DNA of 64,000 nucleotides, from positions 30,205 through 94,204 of the forward strand of contig JODI01000032.1 in NCBI GenBank assembly GCA_000720805.1. The letters are read 5' to 3'. Shown in pieces: positions 1-8,429 of this stretch. The translations under genes and the position numbers were made by a program. The notes below the pieces were generated by a model. It searched no databases. It saw only the letters and a program-made list of their open reading frames with translations, and was not told the DNA's origin. Origin of the DNA: Streptomyces violaceoruber (GTDB lineage: Bacteria > Actinomycetota > Actinomycetes > Streptomycetales > Streptomycetaceae). Numbering within the stretch: the first letter of the stretch is position 1; every line of letters starts with the position of its first letter.

Positions 1-195
1 CTCGCAGGTCCCGCCCCACACGCCCGAGGTCTGCCCGCTGTCCAACGCGAACCGAAGACACTGGGACGTCACCGGGCAGCGGGCGCAGACGCGTTTCGCG
101 GCCGCGATCTCTCGCAGCGCCGGTCCGGTCGTGCCCACGGGAAAGAACAACTCCGGGTCCTCTCCCACGCAGGCAGCACTGCGCAACCACTCCAT
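1..195 (-). CDS. WhiB-family transcriptional regulator (partial, C-terminus off the left edge)
   Basis: Reading leftwards from an ATG at 195, the 65 visible codons give the WhiB signature. There are four cysteines at residues 9, 37, 40 and 46 in the C-X27-C-X2-C-X5-C arrangement that holds a [4Fe-4S] cluster, then GVWGG at 58-62. EDPELFFP near residue 12 is typical of the family. WhiB proteins are small actinobacterial iron-sulfur regulators that act with the housekeeping sigma factor. The basic C-terminal DNA-contact tail lies outside the window. No strong ribosome site precedes the ATG; an in-frame TTG lies 11 codons upstream, so the start is not certain. Confidence 0.9.
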   Translation of the reverse strand, partial: MEWLRSAACVGEDPELFFPVGTTGPALREIAAAKRVCARCPVTSQCLRFALDSGQTSGVWGGTCE

Positions 196-260
196 GGCAG
201 CGCGGGTGCCCAGGGCGAACTGGGGCAAACACCTGGTGGGAACGCCACGGAAGTGATGCC

Positions 261-1076
261 TCAGCCCATGAGCACCTCGTCCAGGAAACGCGTCATGTCC
301 GCGAACACCAGCGCCCTGTCCGTCTCGTGGAACACCTCGTGCCGGGCGCCGGGACGGATCCGCTCGGTCAGCCGGCCCCCGCTCCCGCTCAACGCCTCGA
401 CACCCACCCGGCTCCCGGCGAGCGGCACCAGCCGGTCCTCCTCGCCGTGCAGCCACAGCAGTGGAAGACGCCCCACGGCACCGCCCTCGGACACGGTCTC
501 CAGGGTCCGCGCGAACGCCTCCACCGTCGGCCGCTTCATCGGCCCGTGCCACACCAGCGGATCCGCCGCGTACGCCGCCCCGACCGCCGGGTCACGGGAG
601 AGCGCGGCCGGGCTGACGGGCGTGTCGGGGATCTCGTCGAGGGCCAGCAGCCGCCCGGGCAGCTCCCAGGCCCCGATCACCGGCCCGGACAGCACCAGCG
701 CGGCGAGCGTGTCGCCGTACCGCTGGGCGTAGCGGGCCGTGATCAGCCCGCCCATGGAGTGCCCGACCATCACCACGGGTACGCCCGGATGCGCGGCCCG
801 CGCCAGTGCGGCCACGGTGTGCACATCGGTGACCACGTCCTCGAAGTCCTCGATCAGCACCCGCTCTCCCGCCGACCTGCCGTGCCCGGCGTGGTCGGGC
901 CCGAACACTGCCGCGCCGTGGCCCACCAGGACACCGGCGAGCTCTTCGTACCGGCCGATGTGCTCGCCGTATCCGTGGACGAGGAGGGCGACGTACCGGG
1001 GCTGTTCGAGCGGCCATTCCCGCACGCTGATCGTGCCGCGGGTGCCGGGCAGGACGTGCTCCCGGGAGTCGGTCAT
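261..1076 (-). CDS. Alpha/beta hydrolase (monoacylglycerol lipase / lysophospholipase-like)
   Basis: A 271-residue serine hydrolase. The oxyanion HG is at about 34-35, the DHAGHGRS segment near 61-68 is typical of monoglyceride lipases, and the nucleophile elbow GHSMGG has Ser107. The likely acid is in GEEDRLVP near 211-218 and the catalytic His in ARHEVFHE near 244-251. No signal peptide or membrane segment is seen, so it is probably cytosolic. The ATG at 1076 follows a good GGAGGAG ribosome site and overlaps the stop of the small upstream gene (ATGA), so the two are probably translated together. The family assignment is sound; the natural ester is unknown. Confidence 0.9.
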   Translation of the reverse strand: MTDSREHVLPGTRGTISVREWPLEQPRYVALLVHGYGEHIGRYEELAGVLVGHGAAVFGPDHAGHGRSAGERVLIEDFEDVVTDVHTVAALARAAHPGVPVVMVGHSMGGLITARYAQRYGDTLAALVLSGPVIGAWELPGRLLALDEIPDTPVSPAALSRDPAVGAAYAADPLVWHGPMKRPTVEAFARTLETVSEGGAVGRLPLLWLHGEEDRLVPLAGSRVGVEALSGSGGRLTERIRPGARHEVFHETDRALVFADMTRFLDEVLMG

Positions 1077-1300
1077 GTCTCCTCCGGCCAGGTCGGTGCG
1101 GCGTCCCGGGGATCTTCCCAGGGTGCGGGCGACGGGTCCACAGTCATGAACCAGCAACGCCGGGCAATGTCCGCGGTGATTCTTCGGACGCGTTCGCGCT
1201 CCGCAGCCACCAACGGGGCGCAACGGTCGGCGAGAACGGCCGCCGCGGTGACGAACTCGGAGGTACTGAAGCGCCTCAGGTCCACACCGACACCGGCCAC
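1073..1300 (-). CDS. Small hypothetical protein coupled to the hydrolase
   Basis: A 75-codon frame that starts with GTG at 1300 behind an AAGGAG-like site and ends in an ATGA overlap with the following hydrolase. The protein is charged, has two cysteines (residues 27 and 49) and is tryptophan-containing; I recognise no domain. The overlap and common direction are the main evidence that it is real. A role together with the hydrolase is inference only. Confidence 0.5.
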   Translation of the reverse strand: MAGVGVDLRRFSTSEFVTAAAVLADRCAPLVAAERERVRRITADIARRCWFMTVDPSPAPWEDPRDAAPTWPEET

Positions 1301-1355
1301 CTGGCGAGACGCTCCTTACGGCCACCCGTTCCTTGCACATAGCATCGGTGTTCGC

Positions 1356-2129
1356 ATGAACACGATGACTCTTTGGCACATCACCGGCTGGGAGTTCGCC
1401 GCTCTCGCCTTCGCCGCCCTGCTCGTCGGCTTCTCCAAGACCGCCGTCAGCGGGGCCAACACCGTCAGCCTCGCGATCTTCGCCGCGGTGCTGCCCGCCC
1501 GTGCCTCCACCGGCGTCCTGCTGCCCGTACTGATCGCCGGGGACGTCCTCGCCGTCCTCACCTACCGCCGGCACGCGCACTGGCCCACACTGTGGCGGCT
1601 GTTCCCGGCGGTGGCCGTGGGCGTGGTCGGGGGCACGCTGTTCCTGGTGTGGGCGGACGACGGGGTCGTCCGCACGTCGATCGGCGCGATCCTGCTGCTG
1701 ATGGCCGGGGTGACGGTCTGGCGCCGCCGCACGGCCGACGCGGAGGAGAAGCCCGACACGGTCGCCACCCGCACCGGCCGCGTCAAGGCCCGCTCCTACG
1801 GCGTCCTCGGCGGCTTCACCACGATGGTCGCCAACGCCGGCGGCCCGGTGATGTCGATGTATCTCCTTTCCGCGGGTTTCCGCAAGCTCGGCTTCCTCGG
1901 GACCTCCGCCTTCTTCTTCCTGATCGTCAACGTGTCCAAGGTGCCCTTCAGCGTCGGCCTCGGCCTGATCGACGGCCACTCGCTGCTCCTTGACGCGGTG
2001 CTCGTGGTGTTCGTCGTGCCCGGGGCGTTCCTCGGCAAATGGGCCGTGCACAGGATCAACCAGCGCCTGTTCGAGCAACTGGTGATCGCGGCGACGGTGG
2101 TGGGCGGCGTACAGCTACTGGTCCGCTGA
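1356..2129 (+). CDS. TauE/SafE-family membrane exporter
   Basis: A 257-residue integral membrane protein with about seven hydrophobic helices. The N-terminal LLVGFSKTAVSGAN segment (about 20-33) and a second, related VANAGGPVMSMYLLSAG segment near 165-181 are the two half-repeats typical of TauE/SafE (DUF81) permeases, which move sulfite or organosulfonates and related anions outward. A hydrophilic loop rich in Arg and Glu lies between the halves. The first ATG (1356) is used; a second ATG three codons later is possible. It is divergent from the hydrolase pair and its last 15 bases overlap the convergent HAD gene. The substrate cannot be read from the sequence. Confidence 0.88.
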   Translation: MNTMTLWHITGWEFAALAFAALLVGFSKTAVSGANTVSLAIFAAVLPARASTGVLLPVLIAGDVLAVLTYRRHAHWPTLWRLFPAVAVGVVGGTLFLVWADDGVVRTSIGAILLLMAGVTVWRRRTADAEEKPDTVATRTGRVKARSYGVLGGFTTMVANAGGPVMSMYLLSAGFRKLGFLGTSAFFFLIVNVSKVPFSVGLGLIDGHSLLLDAVLVVFVVPGAFLGKWAVHRINQRLFEQLVIAATVVGGVQLLVR

Positions 2130-2915
2130 GCCGCGCAGCAGTGCCGGCAGGTCCGCGAACGAATCGAGCACGTGGTCAGGCGTCCCGCTCGCCGCCTCAT
2201 GGGTCTGAGGCAGGTACTTGCCGGTCTTCACGAGCACCCCGGTGACCCCGGCGCGCTGTGCCGCCAGGACGTCGGACTCGATGTCGTCCCCGACCATGAC
2301 CGCCTCCTCCGCACCGACTCCCACGTGAGCCAGCGCCGCCGCGAAGAAGGCCGCCGACGGTTTGCCCGTGACCTCGGCCTCGACCCGCGCCGCCTGCTCC
2401 AGACCGGCCAGGAACGCACCGGCGTCCAGCCGCAGGCCGTCCTCGGTGCGCCAGTACGGATTGCGGTGCATGGCCACCAGCCGTGCTCCCCGCTGCAGCT
2501 GCCGGAAGGCACCGTCGAGCGCCGCGTACCCGAACTCCGGCCCGGCCCCGCCCACCAGCACCACGTCCACGGCGGCGTCGGTGTCCGCCGGGTCGACGAC
2601 GGTGACGTCCCCCAGGTCCGCCCGGATGTCGCCGCTGTTCAGCACCGCGCACCGCGCGCCGGGCCACCGCTCGGCGAGATACTCGGCGGTGACGGCGGGC
2701 GCGGTGAGGATGTCCTCCGCCGTCACGGGAAACCCAGCGTCGTCCAGCGCTGCGGCGATCGACGCCCGCGTCCGCGACGTCGTGTTGGTGACGAGAGCCA
2801 CCCTCAGGCCCGCCCCGCGGATCTCCCGCAGCGCCTCGACCGCCCCGGGCAACGGCCGCCAGGACACGGTGAGCACTCCGTCGATGTCGATCAGGACCGC
2901 ACGTACGGATTCCAT
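2115..2915 (-). CDS. HAD-superfamily subclass IIA phosphatase (NagD/LHPP-like)
   Basis: A 266-residue HAD hydrolase. Motif I is DIDGVLT at 10-16 with the nucleophile Asp10 and general acid Asp12, followed by TNTTSR (motif II) near 43-48. The late TGKPS and MVGDDIESDV segments give the motif III lysine and motif IV aspartates. The large cap between motifs II and III is the C2/IIA type of NagD, PGP and LHPP enzymes. It probably dephosphorylates a small sugar or phospho-compound in the cytosol. The gene converges on, and overlaps by 15 bases, the TauE/SafE gene. The ATG at 2915 is the first start that preserves motif I. Confidence 0.88.
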   Translation of the reverse strand: MESVRAVLIDIDGVLTVSWRPLPGAVEALREIRGAGLRVALVTNTTSRTRASIAAALDDAGFPVTAEDILTAPAVTAEYLAERWPGARCAVLNSGDIRADLGDVTVVDPADTDAAVDVVLVGGAGPEFGYAALDGAFRQLQRGARLVAMHRNPYWRTEDGLRLDAGAFLAGLEQAARVEAEVTGKPSAAFFAAALAHVGVGAEEAVMVGDDIESDVLAAQRAGVTGVLVKTGKYLPQTHEAASGTPDHVLDSFADLPALLRGSADQ

Positions 2916-2937
2916 GTCCGGACGATAACTCTCGGCG

Positions 2938-3010
2938 CCCCGGAAAGCGGCCCGGAAACCGCCCCGACGGCGACCCGGAAAACGGCCCGGAAGGCAACCT
3001 GGACAGCGAC
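2938..3010. repeat. Degenerate GC-rich direct repeats (CCCGGAAA-type units)
   Basis: Between the HAD gene and cobK, units close to gcccggaaa recur five times, roughly every 10 to 30 bases, in an otherwise non-coding 140-base spacer. I see no stem that would make a convincing terminator. It is probably replication-slippage sequence, or possibly protein-binding sites. Confidence 0.4.
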
Positions 3011-3045
3011 CTGTACCCGGCCTCCAGTCCGCCGTCCGGAACTCG

Positions 3046-3060
3046 TAGGCTCTCGGCATG
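3046..3060 (+). promoter_or_regulatory. Probable leaderless promoter (-10) of cobK
   Basis: TAGGCT at 3046-3051 matches the actinobacterial -10 consensus TANNNT and lies six bases before the cobK ATG, with no ribosome site in between. That is the usual arrangement when transcription starts at the A of the start codon. The same hexamer-six bases-ATG layout is seen at gylR (TATCAT, 11263-11268) and at the DUF309 gene (CACAAT, 7392-7387). Confidence 0.6.
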
Positions 3061-3804
3061 TCCCCGCACGTCCTCATCCTCGGCGGCACCGCCGAGGCCC
3101 GTGAGCTGGCCGCCGCGCTCGCGGCGGGCTGCGGTGTCCGAGTCACCACGTCGCTCGCAGGGCGCGTGGCGCGGCCGGGGGCGATCACCGGGGAGGTCCG
3201 GATCGGGGGCTTCGGCGGGGCGGACGGGCTGGCGGACTGGCTGCACGAGCAGCGCGTGGACGCGCTCGTCGACGCCACCCACCCCTTCGCCGAGACGATC
3301 ACCGCGAACGCCGCCCGCGCCGCGGCGGCGGCCGGTGTCCCGGCGGTGGTGCTGCGCCGCCCCGGCTGGCGGCCCGGCCCCGAGGACCGCTGGCACTCCG
3401 TCGCCTCCCTGGCCGCGGCCGCCGACCTGCTGCCGCGCCTCGGCCGCCGGGTCTTCCTGACCACCGGCCGGCTGGGCCTGGCCGCCTTCGCCCACCTCAC
3501 GGACCTCCACTTCGTCGTACGGTCCGTGGAACTGCCCCAGCCGCCGATGCCCCCGCATACCGAAGTGCTCCTGGCCCGCGGCCCGTTCACGGTGGCCGCC
3601 GAGTCGACCCTGCTCTACGACCACTGCGTCGACGTCCTGGTCACCAAGGACAGCGGGGGCCGGGCCACGTCCGCGAAGCTCACGGCGGCCCGCGACCTGC
3701 GCCTGCCGGTCGTGATCGTCCGCCGTCCACCCCTCCCGGAGGGCGTCACGACGGCACCCGACGTCGGGGGAGTGCTGACGTGGCTGGGTCTTGCCCCCGA
3801 CTGA
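3058..3804 (+). CDS. cobK: Precorrin-6A reductase
   Basis: A 248-residue protein with the CobK/CbiJ pattern: N-terminal nucleotide-binding LILGGTAEAREL (5-16), DATHPFAE near 79-86, and the late TKDSGG segment near 198-203. It reduces precorrin-6A (or its cobalt form) at the C18-C19 double bond using NADPH in corrin ring synthesis. The start is leaderless, with the -10 box six bases ahead. The rest of the cobalamin pathway is not adjacent; cobF lies about 2.2 kb downstream on the other strand across an efflux gene. No cobalamin riboswitch is visible upstream. Confidence 0.93.
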   Translation: MSPHVLILGGTAEARELAAALAAGCGVRVTTSLAGRVARPGAITGEVRIGGFGGADGLADWLHEQRVDALVDATHPFAETITANAARAAAAAGVPAVVLRRPGWRPGPEDRWHSVASLAAAADLLPRLGRRVFLTTGRLGLAAFAHLTDLHFVVRSVELPQPPMPPHTEVLLARGPFTVAAESTLLYDHCVDVLVTKDSGGRATSAKLTAARDLRLPVVIVRRPPLPEGVTTAPDVGGVLTWLGLAPD

Positions 3805-3824
3805 GCGATCCGCGGGACGCGGTG

Positions 3825-5906
3825 TCAGGAGGCCGTCGCCGAGACCGGTTCCGCCGGGCGCGGGCGTTGCGGCGGGACGTGGGTCAGGTCCTCGACCAGG
3901 AGGCGTTTGGCGATCGTGTCCACCACGGCCCGTAGTTCCGTGCCCGACGAGCGGCCGGTGTCCCGCTGGACACGGTCCTCCAGCCAGGCCGCCCAGGCCT
4001 CGGTGATGACGCGGGCCTCGCGGGCGCCGTCCTCGGTGTGGGAGAGGAAGGAGCCGTGGCGGACGAGGCAGCCCTCGTCGACCATCCGGTCGAAGACCGG
4101 CTGCAGCACCTCCGGAGGCACGTGCCGGCGGGCGGCGATCAGTCCGAGACTCGCGTACCCGACCATCCTGGTGAACAATTCCACCTGCATCACCGCCCAG
4201 GCGCCGGCGATGTCCAGCCGGGTCGCGGAGTCCGTCACGATCCGGCGCGCGGTGTCCGGGTCCGTACTGCCGATGATCTTGCCGACGGACGCCTCGAGGA
4301 CCCGCCGCGAGTCCGCGCCGGACGGGGACGCGAACGCCTCGCCCATGTCGGTGGAGCCCAGCCGCGCACTGTCGCGCAGCCGCACCTGTTTGAGGAACAG
4401 GGCGACCACGAAGCCCACGGCCGCGACCGGCACGGTCCACAGGAAGACCGTCCGGATGGTGTCGGCGTAGGCGTCGATGATCGGTGCGGCGACGTCCGAC
4501 GGCAGCCCGTGCAGGCCGTGCGGGCTGGTGGCCGCCCTGGTCACGGTGGCCGGGTCGACGGATCCCACCCGCGCGGCGGACGCGATGCCGTCCGAGAGGT
4601 TGGGCCCGAGGGCGTTGGAGTAGATCGTGCCGAAGACCGCCGTACCGAACGAACTGCCCAGCGTACGGAAGAAGGTGACCCCGGACGTGGCGGTGCCGAG
4701 GTCGGCGTAGTCGACGGTGTTCTGCACGGCGATCGTCAGCACCTGCATGCACAGACCGATGCCGGCACCGAGCACGAACATGAACAGCGACTCCAGCCAG
4801 GCCCCGGTCGACGGCCCCATCCGGGACATCAGATACAGGCCCAGCCCCATGACGAGGGAGCCGGCGATCGGGAACTGCCGGTACCGCCCGGTCCTGCTGA
4901 CCACGTTGCCGCTGAAGATCGACGCGATCAGCAGACCGATCACCATCGGCAGCGTCCGCACACCGGAGACCGTGGCCGAGTCGCCGTCGACGTACTGGAG
5001 ATAGCTCGGCAGATACGTCATCGCGCCGAGCATCGCGAAACCGACGATGAAGCTGAGGACGGAGCAGACGGTGAACACGGGGTTGGCGAACAGTCGCATC
5101 GGCAGCATCGGTTCGGCCGCCCGGGTCTCCGCCCAGCAGAACAGCCCGAGCGCGACCATACCGCCGGCGAACAGGCCGATGACGACGCCCGAACCCCACG
5201 GGTACTCGTTGCCGCCCCAACTCGTCGCCAGGATCAGCGCGCTCGCGCCCAACGCGACGAACGCGATGCCCAGATAGTCGACGACGGGCCGGGTCGCCGA
5301 CTTGACGACCGGGATGGTGCGGGCGGCCGCGACGACCACCACGACGGCGATCGGGACGTTGACGTAGAACGCCCAGCGCCACGACAGGTGGTCGGTGAAC
5401 AGGCCGCCGAGCAACGGCCCGACGACCGTCGCCATGCCGAACACCGCGCCGATCGCGCCCTGGTACTTGCCGCGCTCGCGCAGCGGGATCACATCGGCGA
5501 TCAGCGCCATGGCGGTGACCATCAGACCGCCCGCGCCGACGCCCTGCATGGCCCGCCAGGCGATCAGCAGCGACATGTCGGAGGCCAGGCCGCACAGGAA
5601 CGACCCCGTGATGAACACGACGGCCGAGACCTGGAAGACCACCTTCCGGCCGAACATGTCGCCGAACTTGCCGACCAGGACCGTCGCGACGGTCTCCGCG
5701 AGGAGATAGGAGGTGACGACCCACGACATGTGCGCCGCACCGCCCAGATCCGACACGATCGTCGGCAACGCCGTGCCCACGATCGTCTGGTCCAGGGCCG
5801 CCAGCAGCATCCCCAGCATGATCGTCACGAAGACGACATTGCGGCGCCGCTTGTCCAGCACCGGCGGCTGGGACGTGGGCAGTTGGGTTTCCTCCACGAC
5901 AGTCAC
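3825..5906 (-). CDS. DHA2-family MFS efflux transporter with C-terminal winged-helix-like extension
   Basis: 693 residues. About 14 membrane helices occupy roughly residues 25-520 and carry DHA2 drug/H+ antiporter signatures ([16 protein letters not shown] near the start, [10 protein letters not shown] in the first cytoplasmic loop, GPLLGG in helix 5). Residues after about 555 are soluble, with a [16 protein letters not shown]...[12 protein letters not shown] segment that reads like the helix-strand-turn of a MarR-type winged helix. The start is taken as GTG 5906 behind AAGGTGA rather than the longer reading frame to 5978. It probably exports a drug or metabolite; substrate unknown. The extension is judged by eye, not by search. 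Confidence 0.88.
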   Translation of the reverse strand: MTVVEETQLPTSQPPVLDKRRRNVVFVTIMLGMLLAALDQTIVGTALPTIVSDLGGAAHMSWVVTSYLLAETVATVLVGKFGDMFGRKVVFQVSAVVFITGSFLCGLASDMSLLIAWRAMQGVGAGGLMVTAMALIADVIPLRERGKYQGAIGAVFGMATVVGPLLGGLFTDHLSWRWAFYVNVPIAVVVVVAAARTIPVVKSATRPVVDYLGIAFVALGASALILATSWGGNEYPWGSGVVIGLFAGGMVALGLFCWAETRAAEPMLPMRLFANPVFTVCSVLSFIVGFAMLGAMTYLPSYLQYVDGDSATVSGVRTLPMVIGLLIASIFSGNVVSRTGRYRQFPIAGSLVMGLGLYLMSRMGPSTGAWLESLFMFVLGAGIGLCMQVLTIAVQNTVDYADLGTATSGVTFFRTLGSSFGTAVFGTIYSNALGPNLSDGIASAARVGSVDPATVTRAATSPHGLHGLPSDVAAPIIDAYADTIRTVFLWTVPVAAVGFVVALFLKQVRLRDSARLGSTDMGEAFASPSGADSRRVLEASVGKIIGSTDPDTARRIVTDSATRLDIAGAWAVMQVELFTRMVGYASLGLIAARRHVPPEVLQPVFDRMVDEGCLVRHGSFLSHTEDGAREARVITEAWAAWLEDRVQRDTGRSSGTELRAVVDTIAKRLLVEDLTHVPPQRPRPAEPVSATAS

Positions 5907-5999
5907 GGGGTCACCTTCAGACCTGTGAGTCACGCACGCATCCGGACACGGTGCGCACGAGTGCCCGCCGCCGGTCACTTCAGTCCGGGGCGGGTCCCG

Positions 6000-6770
6000 T
6001 CAATCCCCGGGACGCCGGCGCAGCAGATAGGTGTCCATGATCCAGCCCTTGCGCTCGCGCGCCTCGGCACGCAGCCGCTCGATACGGGGCGCGGCCTCGG
6101 CGATCGGACCGGCGGCGAGGATCTCGTCCGGCGTGCCTATGTAGGCGCCCCAGTAGATGTCGATGTCCTGGTCGGCGTACTGCCGGAAGGTCTGGTGGGC
6201 GTCGAGCATCACGACCACGTCGTCCACCCCCTCGGGAAAGCCCTCCGCGAGCCGTCGGCCGGTGGTGATCTGCACGGGCCGGGCGACCCGGTTCAGGCCG
6301 GTGCGATGCCGGGCGACCAGCGCCGAGACACTGCTGATCCCGGGCACGACGTCGTAACTGAAGTCCACCTCTCCCCGGTCCAGGATCTCGTCCAGGATGC
6401 CGATCGTGCTGTCGTACAGCGCGGGGTCCCCCCACACCAGGAACGCACCGCTCTCGTCCACGCCCAGCTCCTCGGCGATCAGCCGCGCGTAGATCCCGGC
6501 ACGGGCGCTGCGCCAGTCCCCGACGGCCGGCGAGTACGCGGCGCCGCCCGCCGCCCGGTCACGCTCCGGATCCCGCGCCTCGACCACACGGTACGAACCC
6601 TCCGGCACATGAGCGTCCAGCATGTCCCGGCGCAGCCGCACGAGGTCCGCCTTCACCTCGCCCTTGTCCAGGACGAAGAACACGTCCGTGCTCCGCAGCG
6701 CCTTGACCGCCTGCAGGGTCAGCTGGTCGGGGTCGCCCGCGCCGATACCGATGACATGAATCTTTCGCAC
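6000..6770 (-). CDS. cobF: Precorrin-6A synthase (deacetylating)
   Basis: A 256-residue SAM-dependent tetrapyrrole methylase. The N-terminal KIHVIGIGAGDPDQLTLQ (3-20) and FFVLDKGEVK segments, VWGDPALYDST near 116-126, and the PGISS SAM-loop are diagnostic. CobF methylates C1 of precorrin-5 with loss of the C20 acetyl group in the aerobic pathway. The GTG at 6770 gives the family's usual N-terminus; another in-frame GTG at 6788 is possible but lacks a ribosome site. Together with cobK this is a split remnant or satellite of a cobalamin locus. Confidence 0.92.
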   Translation of the reverse strand: MRKIHVIGIGAGDPDQLTLQAVKALRSTDVFFVLDKGEVKADLVRLRRDMLDAHVPEGSYRVVEARDPERDRAAGGAAYSPAVGDWRSARAGIYARLIAEELGVDESGAFLVWGDPALYDSTIGILDEILDRGEVDFSYDVVPGISSVSALVARHRTGLNRVARPVQITTGRRLAEGFPEGVDDVVVMLDAHQTFRQYADQDIDIYWGAYIGTPDEILAAGPIAEAAPRIERLRAEARERKGWIMDTYLLRRRPGD

Positions 6771-6846
6771 GCCCCGAGTCTGCCTCACGGCACTGACATG
6801 CCGATCACCGAGTCGGCCGGGGACGACCCGTCCGCGTCCACGACGC

Positions 6847-7380
6847 CTACGACGGTCCAGCCTCCCGCCCCCGAAGCCGCGGCGCCCGAGCCCCCGCGTC
6901 CACGCTTTCGCCGTCCCGCTCCACGTCCTCCGCCAGCCCCCGCGCCCAGGTCGCCAGCTCCGCCAGGTCCATGTCGTACGGCCGTCCGCGCCCGGTCCGC
7001 GACGCCCACTCCGTCACGGCTCCCGCACCGCGTCGCAGCAGCCGGGCGCCGCCCGTCACATTGCCCCGGGCGGCGTGGGTGAGGCCCACGGCGAGCTGGG
7101 CGAGGCCGCGCCACAGCTCGCGTTCCTCCTCGGGACCCGCCTTCCAGGCGTCCTCGAACACCTCGTGCGCGTGGAAGGGCCTTCCCGCGTCCAACAACTC
7201 CTGCGCCTCGGCGACGCTCTGCCCGGGGGTGCGGACAACCCCCTCGGGCTGCCGCTCCACGCCCTCCGCGCCGTATGGCAGCGGCCGCCCCAGCCCGTCC
7301 CGGGGCCGGGCGTTGCGGGCCCGCCCCTCCTCGTCCCGGTCCCGTGCGCCGATCTGTCGCCCTGCGGATGCACTGCCCAT
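6847..7380 (-). CDS. DUF309 domain protein
   Basis: 177 residues. The first 65 or so are basic and look disordered; the rest is the DUF309 helical domain, identified by GRPFHAHEVFEDAWK near 84-98, followed by ELWRGLAQLAVGLTHAARGN. The His-X-His-Glu pair may bind a metal. The ATG at 7380 has no ribosome site but a CACAAT box lies six bases ahead, so a leaderless message is likely. The function of the family is not established. It lies upstream of cobF in the same direction with a 76-base gap. Confidence 0.8.
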   Translation of the reverse strand: MGSASAGRQIGARDRDEEGRARNARPRDGLGRPLPYGAEGVERQPEGVVRTPGQSVAEAQELLDAGRPFHAHEVFEDAWKAGPEEERELWRGLAQLAVGLTHAARGNVTGGARLLRRGAGAVTEWASRTGRGRPYDMDLAELATWARGLAEDVERDGESVDAGARAPRLRGREAGPS

Positions 7381-7503
7381 ACGTCGATTGTGCCGCGCCC
7401 GGCCCGGACGGCCCCGGCCGCCCCGCGCCCTCCTTCGAGGACGCCTGCGACGTGCGGTAAAGTTCTGTTCGCGCGTTCCCGCGGCCCGCCGTGGGAAGCG
7501 CAT

Positions 7504-7577
<74 letters not shown>

Positions 7578-7595
7578 CTTTGCGAAGTCGCACGC

Positions 7596-7638
7596 AGGGG
7601 CCGTTCAGAGGAGATCTGAACGGCCCCTGATCATTTTC
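7596..7638 (+). terminator. Rho-independent-type terminator after tRNA-Pro
   Basis: A 14-bp perfect stem (AGGGGCCGTTCAGA at 7596-7609 with its complement at 7615-7628) around a GGAGA loop, followed by GATCATTTTC. It closes the tRNA transcript and sits in front of the end of the convergent lyase gene. A near-copy follows the second tRNA-Pro at 60083-60127. Confidence 0.85.
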
Positions 7639-7669
7639 CGGGGCCGGTTCGGGGACCGGTTGGGCGCGC

Positions 7670-8422
7670 TCAGGACCAGTTGGCCGGTTCGGCGAGCGCG
7701 TAGGACGAGGCGATCCGGTGGTTGTCGTGGTGGATCGTCAGCACGTCGGGACCGCTGGGCGTGCCGTCCCGCCAGGCCGTGCAGTAGATCCCGTTCGACC
7801 AGCGGATGGTCTGCGAGGTCGAGGGAAGGACCGTGATGCCGGTCCTGCTGACGGTCTTCGTTCCGTTGAGCCAGACCTCGAAGGCGCCCGCGCCGCTGCC
7901 GGCCAGCTTGAGGCGGGTGACGACGCGCAGCCACGTACCGCGCAGGGCCGTGATGGAGCCGACCGTGCCCTTGATCCCGCCGGAGCCGCCGAAGCGGATC
8001 TCGTCCCCGATGACGAACATCAGGAGCCAGGGCCCCTCGGGGTCCTCGGGGGACCACTGCTGGAACGTGACGTTCTGGTCGTGGAACTCCCAGTCCGCGG
8101 CGAGCCGGATGGCCTGGCCGTAGTACTTGTCCTCACCGACGCTCTGCGCGCCGCGCTGGATGACCTCCGAGTGGTAGCCACCGGTCTCACCGATGTACGT
8201 CTGAGTGGCCTCCAGGGAGTGGGCCCCCTTGTACACCGGGGAGTCGACGGTCGCGATCACGCCGTCCTTCTGCGTGTAGGCGTAGTCCCAGCCCTCGACG
8301 CTGCCACGGTTCTGGAAGTACACCTCGTCGGCGGCGTACGCCCGCCCGGCCGTGCCGGCGGCGCCGACCGTGCCTGCCAGGACGGTGCCGCCGAGCATGG
8401 CGAGGGCCTGTCGTCTGCGCAT
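7670..8422 (-). CDS. Tat-exported polysaccharide lyase-like protein
   Basis: 250 residues. The start MRRRQALAMLGG and a hydrophobic stretch ending AYA before ADEV (about residue 30) form a twin-arginine signal peptide. The mature part is beta-rich, with HSEVIQRGAQ, KYYGQAIRLA and TFQQWSPEDPEGPW segments, like the jelly-roll polysaccharide lyases grouped with heparin lyase I (PF14099). His and Arg in HSEVIQR would be active-site residues by analogy. It probably cleaves a uronate-containing polysaccharide outside the cell. It is third in a three-gene operon, seven bases after the preceding gene. The exact lyase family needs a profile search. Confidence 0.7.
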   Translation of the reverse strand: MRRRQALAMLGGTVLAGTVGAAGTAGRAYAADEVYFQNRGSVEGWDYAYTQKDGVIATVDSPVYKGAHSLEATQTYIGETGGYHSEVIQRGAQSVGEDKYYGQAIRLAADWEFHDQNVTFQQWSPEDPEGPWLLMFVIGDEIRFGGSGGIKGTVGSITALRGTWLRVVTRLKLAGSGAGAFEVWLNGTKTVSRTGITVLPSTSQTIRWSNGIYCTAWRDGTPSGPDVLTIHHDNHRIASSYALAEPANWS

Positions 8423-8429
8423 GACACGG

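Noticed and set aside
2115..2129. Functional meaning of the 15-base overlap of TauE/SafE and HAD genes
   Set aside because: Short convergent overlaps are common in compact genomes and both proteins are complete.
2916..3057. Cobalamin riboswitch before cobK
   Set aside because: The spacer is short, repeat-rich and lacks the B12-box; the cobK message appears leaderless.
2197..5724. Very long open frame on the minus strand (over 1100 codons)
   Set aside because: It runs antisense or out of phase through HAD, cobK and the MFS gene; the translation is Arg/Gly/Pro-rich and has no domain. Such frames are a by-product of high third-position GC.
4038..7082. Long plus-strand open frame opposite the MFS gene and cobF
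   Set aside because: The product is a His/Asp/Arg-rich shadow without ribosome site; the minus-strand genes have clear motifs.
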